Part shown: positions 1-6,909 of the stretch, in pieces
How positions within the stretch are numbered: the stretch's first letter is position 1
Layout: each line of letters starts with the position of its first letter
NCBI GenBank assembly: GCA_035559715.1
Contig: DATMAW010000071.1
Location: forward strand, 1-8,818
Origin: JACQHC01 sp035559715
Lineage (GTDB): Bacteria; Gemmatimonadota; Gemmatimonadetes; Gemmatimonadales; GWC2-71-9
Direction of reading: 5' to 3'
Length of the DNA stretch: 8,818 nucleotides
Translations under genes and position numbers: made by a program
The notes under the pieces: generated by a model
What the model saw: the letters and a program-made list of their open reading frames with translations, nothing else
What the model was told of the DNA's origin: nothing
The model's database searches: none

Positions 1-165
1 AGCGGTAATCCGCTGGAGAACATTGACGCGCTGCGCGACGTGCGCTTCGTGATGAAGGACGGCGTGGTGTTCAAGCGAGACGGCGTGATGACGCCGGAGA
101 AGTTCTTCCACGGCGGGCCGGTGAACGGGTGGAACGTGCGGGAAGGGGGGAGGAGTAAGGCGTGA
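1..165 (+). CDS. Amidohydrolase-family protein, C-terminal end only
   Basis: This frame is open from the first base and ends at TGA 163-165, leaving 54 visible residues; the start and catalytic part lie before the window. The visible sequence includes GNPLENIDALRDVRFVMKDG, then VVFKRDG. This is the usual last part of imidazolonepropionase-like, often secreted, amidohydrolases: the 'GDPLxDI..L..V..VMKDGxVVK' strand pair that closes the small beta-sandwich domain after the metal-dependent TIM barrel. No metal ligand is visible, so activity and substrate cannot be judged. The last codons, encoding a Gly/Arg/Ser/Lys-rich tail (GGRSKA), run into the 7-bp repeats that form the downstream stem-loop, so the tail may be partly repeat-derived. 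The gene converges on the sulfurtransferase gene. The family call rests on this short C-terminal motif and is fairly good; the subfamily is unknown. Confidence 0.7.
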   Translation, partial: SGNPLENIDALRDVRFVMKDGVVFKRDGVMTPEKFFHGGPVNGWNVREGGRSKA

Positions 166-196
166 GGGGTGAAGCGGCCCCCTCACTCCTTACCCC
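152..196. terminator. Stem-loop between convergent genes, probable bidirectional terminator
   Basis: Bases 152-169 pair with 179-196 to give an 18-position stem with 16 Watson-Crick pairs. The two mismatches are C161/T187 and A154/C194. The loop is 9 nt, 170-178. The left arm contains the stop codon of the amidohydrolase (163-165), and the right arm ends 9 bp past the sulfurtransferase stop (206-208). No strong T tract follows on either strand, so it is not a textbook intrinsic terminator. Its position between converging stop codons and its stem strength make shared termination or 3'-end protection the simplest role. Confidence 0.6.
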
Positions 197-199
197 TTA
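156..199. repeat. Inverted arrays of a degenerate 7-bp repeat (TRAGGNG)
   Basis: On the + strand three heptads follow in register: TAAGGCG (156-162), TGAGGGG (163-169) and TGAAGCG (170-176). On the - strand, reading from 199 down to 179, there are three more: TAAGGGG, TAAGGAG and TGAGGGG. The two arrays face each other and create the stem described for 152-196. The repeat is degenerate at positions 2 and 6. Heptanucleotide tandem repeats in gene gaps (STRR sequences) are known in filamentous cyanobacteria. The resemblance here is only in repeat length and location, and no relationship is claimed. Confidence 0.6.
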
Positions 200-205
200 C
201 GCTTG

Positions 206-1087
206 TCACTGTCTCCGTTGCGTCCCGGTGACGTACGGCAGATCCTTCCCGCCCCACTCGTGCCACGACCCGTCGTAGAACTTCATGTCGTAGCCGAGCA
301 TGCGGCCCACGAAGTACGTGAGGCTGGCGCGCATGCCTACCATACAGTACGTAACCACGGTCTTGCCGGGCCCTGCCCCGCCGGCCTCGAACTGCCGCTG
401 TAGTTCCTCGCGAGCAAGAAACACCGGGCGCTCGCGGGACTCCATGAGCTTCTCCCAGTACAGCTGGTAGGCGCCCGGGATGTGGCCGGGATGCACTCGG
501 CCTCCCATCCCACTGTCCGCGCCGGTGTATTCGTCGTCCGGCCGCGCGTCAATCAACACCAATGCGGGATCGGACAGCCGCTGGTTGATCCAGGCGGCCG
601 TGACGAGCACGTTCGCGCGCGGGCGGGGTGTGAACGAGCCGGGGCGAACCAAGGGCACGTCCGTCGTCACCGCTCGCCCTTCGGAGCGCCACACCGGAAG
701 CCCGCCGTCCAGAAACGACGTGCGGTGGCCGTGCCCCAGGTAGTCCAGCGTGAGCCACAGCCGTGTGGCGGTGATGGGCCGCTCGCCGAAGTAGATGACG
801 ACGTGCGAGTCGTCGCCGATCCCCACGCTCTCCATCAGGCGATCCAGCTCCTCCACCGGCGGCAGCTCGGATCCCAACCCGCCGCCGTCAACGGCGAACG
901 TGTTGTATGCGAGAAAGCGCGCCCTGGGAATGTGGCCCTGATCGTAGCTGTTGCGGTTGGCGTCCGCCTGGATGATCACGATCCGCGGGTCGTCGAGATG
1001 CCGGGCAAGCCATGCCGTCGAGACGAGGGGCTCGACGGACTGCTGAGTCGCGGTGAGGATCGCGATGGCGACGGCGAAGAGGAGCAT
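206..1087 (-). CDS. Exported tandem-rhodanese sulfurtransferase (thiosulfate/3-mercaptopyruvate type)
   Basis: This 293-residue protein carries two rhodanese domains, about residues 19-140 and 160-287. Members of the family move a sulfane sulfur from thiosulfate or 3-mercaptopyruvate to an acceptor through a cysteine persulfide. Each half has the hallmark GHIP motif (51-54, GHIPRA; 201-204, GHIPGA). The catalytic cysteine is C248 in the loop C-M-V-G-M-R (248-253), only in the second half. The matching loop of the first half (about 99-104, YFGERP) has no cysteine, the normal arrangement where the first domain is structural. LIDAR at 178-182 and YDGSWHEW at 271-278 also fit the family. Residues 1-13 are hydrophobic (LLFAVAIAILTAT) and look like a short signal peptide or anchor, though without the usual N-terminal basic residues, so export is likely but unproven. 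The ATG at 1087 has only a weak GGGA seven bases upstream. Its loop differs from classic CRKGVT and CGSGVT, so the donor cannot be named. Confidence 0.9.
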   Translation of the reverse strand: MLLFAVAIAILTATQQSVEPLVSTAWLARHLDDPRIVIIQADANRNSYDQGHIPRARFLAYNTFAVDGGGLGSELPPVEELDRLMESVGIGDDSHVVIYFGERPITATRLWLTLDYLGHGHRTSFLDGGLPVWRSEGRAVTTDVPLVRPGSFTPRPRANVLVTAAWINQRLSDPALVLIDARPDDEYTGADSGMGGRVHPGHIPGAYQLYWEKLMESRERPVFLAREELQRQFEAGGAGPGKTVVTYCMVGMRASLTYFVGRMLGYDMKFYDGSWHEWGGKDLPYVTGTQRRQ

Positions 1088-1310
1088 CGTAGTGTCCCGG
1101 TCCAGGGCGTGTGGAGAGGCTCCGACCGCGCCGATGGGAACCGACCCTGGAGGGCGGCGCGGTCGAGCCCGACACGTGTATGGTAGACGCTCTCAGGCCT
1201 TCGTGCCAGGAATGGCATTGGCGGGCACGCGGCTCGACAGAGCGAAGACGCCCGCGCCCCCGCAGATACCCCGCTGCCGATGCAATGGCGACCTGCGTAA
1301 CGTTCCGGCC
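1088..1310. other. Divergent intergenic region between sulfurtransferase and kinase
   Basis: This stretch separates the two divergent start codons and should contain both promoters. I see no convincing -35/-10 pair on either strand. An 8-bp palindrome ACACGTGT lies near 1172-1179 (CACGTG core) and could be a binding site, but a single 8-mer is weak evidence. The kinase reading frame stays open back through this region with in-frame ATGs, for example at 1212, but the residues it would encode look like ordinary noncoding sequence. Confidence 0.4.
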
Positions 1311-2966
1311 ATGACGGAGCCCACCGGTGAAACATTCCTGCGTCGCCGCGAACGCACAATCGCGCTGGGCGGTCCGTTGTGGGCATCGCTCGGTTCGGGG
1401 GCGCTTCCGGCAGACCTTCTCACGGAATCCGTCCGGCGCCTCCGCGCGGTCGCGCTGCTCTATTCCGCCGCCTACGCCATGGCGACGCTCCTGCCATTGC
1501 CTTTCTGCGAACCGTGCGCGGCGGACTTCTTCGGCACAGCGCGAGAATACCTGCCCCCGTTCCTGTCCATTGCGATGGCCCTCGTCATGTACGGCATTGC
1601 CAGGTCGCGACATCTCGCACCTCGCACCGTGTTGCACATCGGCCTCGTGTTCCAAGTACTCGGCGCCATCGGGATCGCCTCCTCGGAATACCAGGACATC
1701 GTTTCCGGAATCGACTACGTGCCGACTGCGGGCTTCGAAGACACTCCCGAAACGGGCGGGGTCGGGCTCTCCTGGGTGTCCGTGTGGGTGTTGCTCTTCA
1801 CCATCGTGGTTCCCACGCAGCCGGGGCGCGCCCTCGTCGCGGCCGCGTGCTCCGCGGCCGCCGTGCCGGGCGTCGCGTACACGTTCTCGCGACTCGGCCT
1901 GAACCAGCTGCGCCTGGATTTCTTCCACTATTTCTTCGGCTTCATCTTCCCCTACGTCATCATCGTGTTCATGGCCTACGTCGCCTCGCGCGTGGTGTTT
2001 GGCCTGGGGCGCAAGGTCAGCGAGGCGCGAGACCTGGGTAGTTACCGGCTCATCGAGCGGCTGGGCTCCGGGGGAATGGGTGAAGTGTGGCGCGCCGAAC
2101 ACCGGCTGCTCGCGCGCCCGGCGGCCGTGAAGCTCATTCGACCGGACGCGTTCGGCCACGGATCGCCCGATCAGCGCCACGTGATGCTGCAGCGCTTCGA
2201 ACGAGAGGCGAGAGCGACCGCAACGATGCGATGCCCCCACACCGTGGAACTGTACGACTTCGGCGTGGCCGAAGACGGGACCTTCTACTACGTGATGGAG
2301 CTCCTCGACGGATTCGACCTCGACACGCTGGTGACGAGATTCGGGCCGGTGCAGGCCCCGCGCGCCGTCCACTTCCTGCGCCAGGTCTGCCATTCCCTCG
2401 GCGAGGCGCACGAGCGTGGGCTCATCCATCGCGACATCAAGCCGGCCAACGTGTACGTGTGCCGGCTCGGGCGTGAAGCGGATTGGATCAAGGTGCTGGA
2501 TTTCGGCATGGTGAAGACCCGCCGCGACGGCGGCGCGGCCGACGTGAAGCTTACCGCCGAGAATGTCGTGGGCGGCACGCCCGCGTTCATGGCGCCCGAA
2601 CAGGTGCTGGGCGAGAGCCCGATTGACGGGCGCACGGACATCTACGCCACTGGCTGCCTGGCCTACTGGTTGCTCACGGGACAGCTCGTCTTCCAGGGCA
2701 AGACGCCGCTCGAGACCATGGTGCAACACGTGCAGGCGAAGCCCGTTCCCCCGTCAAAGCGGTCGGAGCTCGAGATCCCGCCGGCGCTGGAGGAAACGGT
2801 GCTCGCCTGCCTGGCCAAAGACCCGGATCGCCGTCCTCAGACGGCCGACGAGCTGTCGGAACGCCTGCGGGCCGCCCTCAGCGACCCGGGCTGGACTCGT
2901 GAGCAGGCCGCCCGGTGGTGGGACAGGCACCGGCCGCAGGGCTCCCTCGCGCCTGCGCACGCGTAA
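1311..2966 (+). CDS. Membrane Ser/Thr protein kinase, N-terminal multi-pass module plus C-terminal Hanks-type kinase domain
   Basis: The protein has 551 residues from ATG 1311. About five hydrophobic helices come first, near 46-64, 83-97, 105-123, 153-190 (long, perhaps two) and 203-231. They are followed by a complete kinase domain at about 244-520. Key residues are all present: P-loop GSGGMGEV (252-259), AVK lysine K274, helix-C glutamate probably E299, HRDIKPAN (373-380) with catalytic D375, DFG 397-399 and APE 428-430. It should therefore be active and cytoplasmic. The order is the reverse of PknB/StkP, where the kinase is N-terminal and a sensor lies outside. No PASTA, TPR or WD repeats follow; the tail is a short Arg/Trp-rich segment. 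The membrane half is not a module I can name. It has a CxxC (C66, C69) in the loop after the first helix. ATG 1311 is chosen because a typical soluble N-terminus begins there and earlier in-frame ATGs read into noncoding-like sequence; no good Shine-Dalgarno is visible, so the start is uncertain. Its substrate is unknown. Confidence 0.9.
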   Translation: MTEPTGETFLRRRERTIALGGPLWASLGSGALPADLLTESVRRLRAVALLYSAAYAMATLLPLPFCEPCAADFFGTAREYLPPFLSIAMALVMYGIARSRHLAPRTVLHIGLVFQVLGAIGIASSEYQDIVSGIDYVPTAGFEDTPETGGVGLSWVSVWVLLFTIVVPTQPGRALVAAACSAAAVPGVAYTFSRLGLNQLRLDFFHYFFGFIFPYVIIVFMAYVASRVVFGLGRKVSEARDLGSYRLIERLGSGGMGEVWRAEHRLLARPAAVKLIRPDAFGHGSPDQRHVMLQRFEREARATATMRCPHTVELYDFGVAEDGTFYYVMELLDGFDLDTLVTRFGPVQAPRAVHFLRQVCHSLGEAHERGLIHRDIKPANVYVCRLGREADWIKVLDFGMVKTRRDGGAADVKLTAENVVGGTPAFMAPEQVLGESPIDGRTDIYATGCLAYWLLTGQLVFQGKTPLETMVQHVQAKPVPPSKRSELEIPPALEETVLACLAKDPDRRPQTADELSERLRAALSDPGWTREQAARWWDRHRPQGSLAPAHA

Positions 2967-3112
2967 CCACCGCGGGGAACCGAAGAATCGCAACGACCGA
3001 GCGCGAGACCAATCCTTGCACGGATCCCGGAGCCCGGTTGCGAAACTGCGTCTAGGGCTACATGCTGAACGTCTAACCCTCCACTGTTCGCTTCTTTACC
3101 GAGGTCGCACCG
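2967..3112 (+). other. Gap between kinase and propeller genes
   Basis: This is 146 bp without a gene. I find no strong hairpin terminator for the kinase and no clear promoter, so the two genes may be co-transcribed or the propeller gene may have a promoter of a type I cannot recognise. The only firm element is the ribosome binding site at its 3' end. Confidence 0.35.
3101..3105 (+). promoter_or_regulatory. Ribosome binding site of the propeller gene
   Basis: GAGGT lies seven bases before ATG 3113. The spacing and match to the anti-Shine-Dalgarno are good and support this start, which also gives a clean signal peptide. Confidence 0.7.
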
Positions 3113-6100
3113 ATGAAGACAAGGTCCCGACTCCCGCGTTTCCTGCTCGCGACAGCCACGCTGCTGAGCACGGTTCCGTTCCTTGGTACTACCGACGGCC
3201 TGGCTCAGACACGCGCAGCCGACCCCAATCAGGTCTATTCGCCGGCGCTCTACGCCGGGCTCAAGTACCGCATGATCGGGCCCACGCGCGGCGGTCGCGT
3301 GACCGCGGTGGCGGGCGTGCCGAGCCAACCGAACGTGTTCTACTTCGGCGGCACGGGCGGCGGGGTGTGGAAGAGCACCGATTACGGGCTCAACTGGATG
3401 CCGATCTCGGATGGCTTCTTCGAGACGGGCTCGATCGGCGCCATCCGCGTGGCCGACAGCGACCCCAATGTCATCTATGTCGGCACGGGATCCGACGGCA
3501 TTCGGAGCAACGTCATTCAGGGCAAGGGCGTCTACAAGTCCACCGACGCCGGCCAGACCTGGCGCCACGTGGGGCTGCGGAACGCAGGCCAGATCGGCGC
3601 CGTGCTGATCCACCCTACCGACCCGAACACCGTCTTCATCGCGGCCATGGGCAATGCGTTCCGTCCTTCGCCGGATCGCGGGGTGTACCGCACGCGCGAC
3701 GGCGGCGCCACGTGGCAGAAGGTGTTGTTCGTGACGGACTCGACCGGAGCCGTTGATCTGGAGTTCGCGCCGGACAACCCGCGCGAGATCTACGCCGCCA
3801 TGTACCGCGGGGAGCGAAAGCCGTGGACGATCATCTCGGGCGCGCGTGAAGGCGGGATCTACAAGTCCTCCGACGGGGGCGACACCTGGACCAAGCTCAC
3901 GAACGGACTCCCGCGGGGGCTATTCGGCAAGTCCGACCTCGCCGTTTCGCCCGCCGATCCCAACCGCGTGTACGCGCTGATCGAAGCGCCGGAGCCCGAG
4001 GACGGGTTGTACCGCTCCAACGATCGCGGCCAGACGTGGACCCTCGTGTCCAGCCACAACCCGATCCTGAACCGTCCCTTTTACTACACCAACGTGGACG
4101 CGGATCCCAAGAACGCGGACATCGTCTACGTGAACAACGAAGACTTCTTCAAGTCCACCGACGGCGGCCGCACCTGGCAGGAACTGTCCACGCCGCACGG
4201 CGACAACCACGACATGTGGATCAATCCGTCGAACACGAACGTCTTCATCCAGTCCAACGATGGCGGCGTCAACGTCACGTTGGACGGCGGCAAGACGTGG
4301 TCGTCGCAGCACAACCAGCCCACGGCCGAGCTGTATCAGGTGGACGTGGACGATCAGTTCCCGTATCAGCTTTACGCGGGCCAGCAAGACAACACCACGA
4401 TCACGGTGCCGAGCCTTCCGCCATTCGATCATCCGGCGGGAGCGTCGGGTTTCTGGCGCGACATCGGCGGGTGTGAGACGGGACCGGCGGTCCCCAAGCC
4501 CGGCAACCCCGACATCGTTTACGCCAACTGCAAGGGGCTCTTCGGCAGGTACTCCAGGCTCACGGGCCAGGAGAAGCAATACTACATCGGCGCGCAGAAC
4601 ATCTACGGGCACAACCCCAGGGACCTGAAGTACCGTTTCCAGCGCGTGGCCCCGATCGAGATCTCGCCGCATGATCCGAACGTGGTGTACATGGGCTCGC
4701 AGTTCGTGCACCGCACCACGGACGAGGGCGTGACGTGGGAGACCATCTCGCCGGATCTCACGGCGAACAAGCCGCAGTATCAGATGGCCTCCGGCATGCC
4801 CATCACCCGCGACATCACGGGTGAAGAGCACTATCAGGTCATCTACGACATCGAGGAATCTCCGCTCGAGCGCGGTGTCATCTGGGTGGGCGCGAACGAC
4901 GGGCCGGTGCACGTCACGCGGGACAACGGCCGGACGTGGACCAACGTCACGCCCCGCGACATGCCGCCCGACGGCCGCGTGCAGAACATTGACGTCTCGC
5001 CGCACACGCCGGGAAAGGCGTACATCGCGTACTACCGCTATCTGTTGGGCGACGACGCGCCGTACATCTATCGCACCGCGGACTATGGCAGGACGTGGAC
5101 CCGGCTCACGTCGGGCACGAACGGGATCCCCGCGGATCACCCCACGCGCGTCGTGCGCGAGGATCCGAAGCGCGCAGGATTGCTGTATGCCGGCACGCAG
5201 TACGGGCTGTTCGTGTCGTTCGACGACGGCGCGCACTGGCAGACGATGCAGCAGAACCTGCCGGCCACCCCGGTGACGGACATCCAGGTGGTGCGTGGCG
5301 ACCTCGCGATCTCGACCATGGGTCGCTCATTCTGGATCCTGGACAACGTGACGCCGCTCCATGAGCTGTCGCCGAGCATCGCGTCGGCAAATGCCCATCT
5401 GTTCCAGCCGCGGGACGCCTACCGCCTGCGGTACTCGACGGGACTGGGGCGCGTGCAGGGATCGAGTGAGCCCGAGTACATCCCGCCCGGGGCCATCATT
5501 GACTACTACCTGGCCTCGGATCAGGCCGGGGACGTGACGCTCGACATCCTCGATGCCGAAGGCCGCACCATCCGCTCGTTCACCAGCGCGGGCGTGGCCC
5601 AGCGACCAACGCAGGGCCAGGAGATGCGGGCGCCGTTCACACGTCCGGGGACATCCGGCGTGGCGAAGACCGCCGGAATGCATCGCTTCATCTGGGACCT
5701 GTCGTATCCGGGCCCCGGGGGGGCGCAGGGCGGGCGGGGCGGCGCGGGACCACTCGCGGCGCCGGGTCGCTACCAGGTGCGGCTCGTGGCAGGCAGCTTC
5801 ACGGCAACGAAGCCGTTCAACGTCCTGATCGATCCGCGCATCGAGCGGGACGGTGTGACCCGGGCGGACCTGGTGGAACAGCTAGCGTTCAGCCTGAAGG
5901 TGCGTGATGCCATCACCGACGCCCGCCAAACGCTTCAGCGCGTGCGCGACGCGCAGCGGACGGCGGCCGCCGGATCCGATCAGCGGAAGAAGCTCGACGC
6001 CCTCGAAGCCGAGCTGGCCACGGCGTCGGCCAACGGGATTCGCTATCCCCAGCCCATGCTCATCGCGCAGCTCGAGTACCTGTACGGCATGGTGATGCGC

Positions 6101-6208
6101 GCCGACCAGAAGGTCGGGCGCGACGGCTACATCCGCTACGACGAGCTGATCAAGCAGCTGGACGGGATCAAACAACAGTTAGGACAGGTGGTGGAAGAGC
6201 AGAGCTAA
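3113..6208 (+). CDS. Secreted VPS10/sortilin-like Asp-box (BNR) beta-propeller protein
   Basis: This 1031-residue protein starts with a signal peptide: basic MKTRSR, a hydrophobic core at about 9-25, and likely cleavage after A31 (GLA|QT). Eleven Asp boxes of the form S/T-x-D-x-G-x-T-W follow, ending at W95, W150, W201, W259, W309, W355, W396, W542, W609, W662 and W709. They mark beta-propeller blades of the sialidase/sortilin superfamily. Neighbouring boxes are 41-67 residues apart except for a 146-residue gap between W396 and W542, which contains GQQDNT and two cysteines, C454 and C473. After the propeller come an Ig-like beta-domain (about 795-905, with MHRFIWDLSYP), a Gly-rich loop (868-879), and a helical, coiled-coil-like tail (about 915-1031). 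Such proteins are often annotated 'glycosyl hydrolase', but Asp boxes are structural and I see no catalytic site that would justify that name. It is probably periplasmic or outer-surface, binding proteins or glycans; function unknown. Its stop overlaps the convergent GNAT gene by 4 bp. Confidence 0.9.
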   Translation: MKTRSRLPRFLLATATLLSTVPFLGTTDGLAQTRAADPNQVYSPALYAGLKYRMIGPTRGGRVTAVAGVPSQPNVFYFGGTGGGVWKSTDYGLNWMPISDGFFETGSIGAIRVADSDPNVIYVGTGSDGIRSNVIQGKGVYKSTDAGQTWRHVGLRNAGQIGAVLIHPTDPNTVFIAAMGNAFRPSPDRGVYRTRDGGATWQKVLFVTDSTGAVDLEFAPDNPREIYAAMYRGERKPWTIISGAREGGIYKSSDGGDTWTKLTNGLPRGLFGKSDLAVSPADPNRVYALIEAPEPEDGLYRSNDRGQTWTLVSSHNPILNRPFYYTNVDADPKNADIVYVNNEDFFKSTDGGRTWQELSTPHGDNHDMWINPSNTNVFIQSNDGGVNVTLDGGKTWSSQHNQPTAELYQVDVDDQFPYQLYAGQQDNTTITVPSLPPFDHPAGASGFWRDIGGCETGPAVPKPGNPDIVYANCKGLFGRYSRLTGQEKQYYIGAQNIYGHNPRDLKYRFQRVAPIEISPHDPNVVYMGSQFVHRTTDEGVTWETISPDLTANKPQYQMASGMPITRDITGEEHYQVIYDIEESPLERGVIWVGANDGPVHVTRDNGRTWTNVTPRDMPPDGRVQNIDVSPHTPGKAYIAYYRYLLGDDAPYIYRTADYGRTWTRLTSGTNGIPADHPTRVVREDPKRAGLLYAGTQYGLFVSFDDGAHWQTMQQNLPATPVTDIQVVRGDLAISTMGRSFWILDNVTPLHELSPSIASANAHLFQPRDAYRLRYSTGLGRVQGSSEPEYIPPGAIIDYYLASDQAGDVTLDILDAEGRTIRSFTSAGVAQRPTQGQEMRAPFTRPGTSGVAKTAGMHRFIWDLSYPGPGGAQGGRGGAGPLAAPGRYQVRLVAGSFTATKPFNVLIDPRIERDGVTRADLVEQLAFSLKVRDAITDARQTLQRVRDAQRTAAAGSDQRKKLDALEAELATASANGIRYPQPMLIAQLEYLYGMVMRADQKVGRDGYIRYDELIKQLDGIKQQLGQVVEEQS

Positions 6209-6867
6209 CCTCCGGCGCCGGCCCAACCGCTGCGACCGCTCGCTCGCAGCACCGACATCTCCCGCGCCACCGCCTGGAAGACTCTTCCGGCCGGTGTGCG
6301 CGGGATCTGTTCGGGATCGCTGGGCACCGGGATTTCCACCCGCATCACGCCGCGTTCCTCTAGCGTCGCTCTCCCAGCGCCGAGATGGCGGAACAGCTTG
6401 AGCATCGGCGTGTTGTCCGACAACACATAGGCCACCCACGTATCAATACCGTTCTCGGCCGCCGACTGCGCCAGCACGCCAAGCAGGACCGTACCCAGCC
6501 CCTTCCCCTGGTGCGAGTCCACCACCGTGATGGCCACCTCCGCCGCGTTGGGGCGCTCGGTAAAGCGAATGTAGCGAGCCACGCCAAGCCCCACGCCGGG
6601 GCTGTCGGCGTCCATCGCGACCCACGCCATGTGGTTGACGTAGTCAATCTCGGTGAAATACCGCAGCTGCTCTTCCGTAAGCTCCTTCACCGGGCGGGCG
6701 CAGCGACGGTAGCGAGACACCTCCGACAACCGCTCGAACCCCTCCCGCAGTGACGCCTTGTCCTCGGGGGTAATCGGGCGGATGAGCACCTTCGTGCCAT
6801 CACGCAGTTCAGTGAGCAGTGCTGGAAGAACGGCTGGCAACGAAGCCTCTCGCGCGCCAGGAGTCAC
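6205..6867 (-). CDS. GNAT-family N-acetyltransferase
   Basis: This 220-residue protein has one acetyl-CoA-dependent GNAT domain at about residues 24-180. It opens with the strand VLIRPITPEDKASL and the ERLSEVSRYRR segment seen in acetyltransferases that resemble the GNAT part of protein-lysine acetyltransferases such as Pat. Motif A, the pyrophosphate-binding loop, is Q120-G-K-G-L-G125 after VAITVVDS. Motif B follows at about 146-163 (YVLSDNTPMLKLFRHLG). The tail (190-220) is Arg/Gly-rich and has no clear fold. No cyclic-nucleotide, CoA-ligase or second domain is fused to it, so it is a stand-alone enzyme. The substrate may be a protein lysine or a small amine and cannot be told from sequence. 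The start is GTG at 6867, supported by AGGA six bases upstream; an ATG at 6874 is out of frame. The stop (6205-6207) lies inside the stop region of the convergent propeller gene. Confidence 0.88.
   Translation of the reverse strand: MTPGAREASLPAVLPALLTELRDGTKVLIRPITPEDKASLREGFERLSEVSRYRRCARPVKELTEEQLRYFTEIDYVNHMAWVAMDADSPGVGLGVARYIRFTERPNAAEVAITVVDSHQGKGLGTVLLGVLAQSAAENGIDTWVAYVLSDNTPMLKLFRHLGAGRATLEERGVMRVEIPVPSDPEQIPRTPAGRVFQAVAREMSVLRASGRSGWAGAGG
6229..6250. terminator. GC stem-loop just after the propeller stop, inside the GNAT 3' end
   Basis: GCTGCGA (6229-6235) pairs perfectly with TCGCAGC (6244-6250) around an 8-nt loop, 20 bases beyond the propeller stop codon. A perfect 10-bp palindrome, CCGGCGCCGG (6212-6221), lies just before it. 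No T tract follows, and the bases also encode the GNAT C-terminus. This could serve as the 3' end of the propeller transcript, or it could be a by-product of GC-rich coding sequence. Confidence 0.25.
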
Positions 6868-6873
6868 CGGTCA

Positions 6874-6877
6874 TCCT
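6874..6877 (-). promoter_or_regulatory. Ribosome binding site that supports the GTG start of the GNAT gene
   Basis: AGGA on the - strand ends six bases before GTG 6867. It is the only reasonable Shine-Dalgarno near the frame. No ATG is available in frame upstream of the conserved domain, so the site decides the start. Confidence 0.55.
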
Positions 6878-6909
6878 AGCCGGTCCATCGTGAAGGGACT
6901 GTGAAGACC

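Noticed and set aside
1053..1310. An earlier kinase start (ATG 1053 or 1212)
   Set aside because: The added residues are low in hydrophobic and structured content, would overlap the sulfurtransferase 5' end or its promoter region, and the ATG at 1212 has its only AGGA directly abutting the start codon.
888..2729. A 613-codon open frame on the - strand opposite the kinase and the start of the sulfurtransferase
   Set aside because: It is antisense to a kinase with every catalytic motif intact and has the His/Arg/Glu/Gly-rich composition typical of a mirror frame in high-GC DNA. It matches no fold I recognise.
2563..3756. A 397-codon + strand frame spanning the kinase end, the gap and the propeller start
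   Set aside because: It is out of frame with both genes, and its composition (Arg/Ser/Pro-rich) is that of a shifted high-GC frame.
3920..5236. A 438-codon open frame on the - strand inside the propeller gene
   Set aside because: It is Val/Arg/His-rich, lacks a recognisable motif, and lies opposite the Asp-box repeats, so it is a shadow of the real frame.
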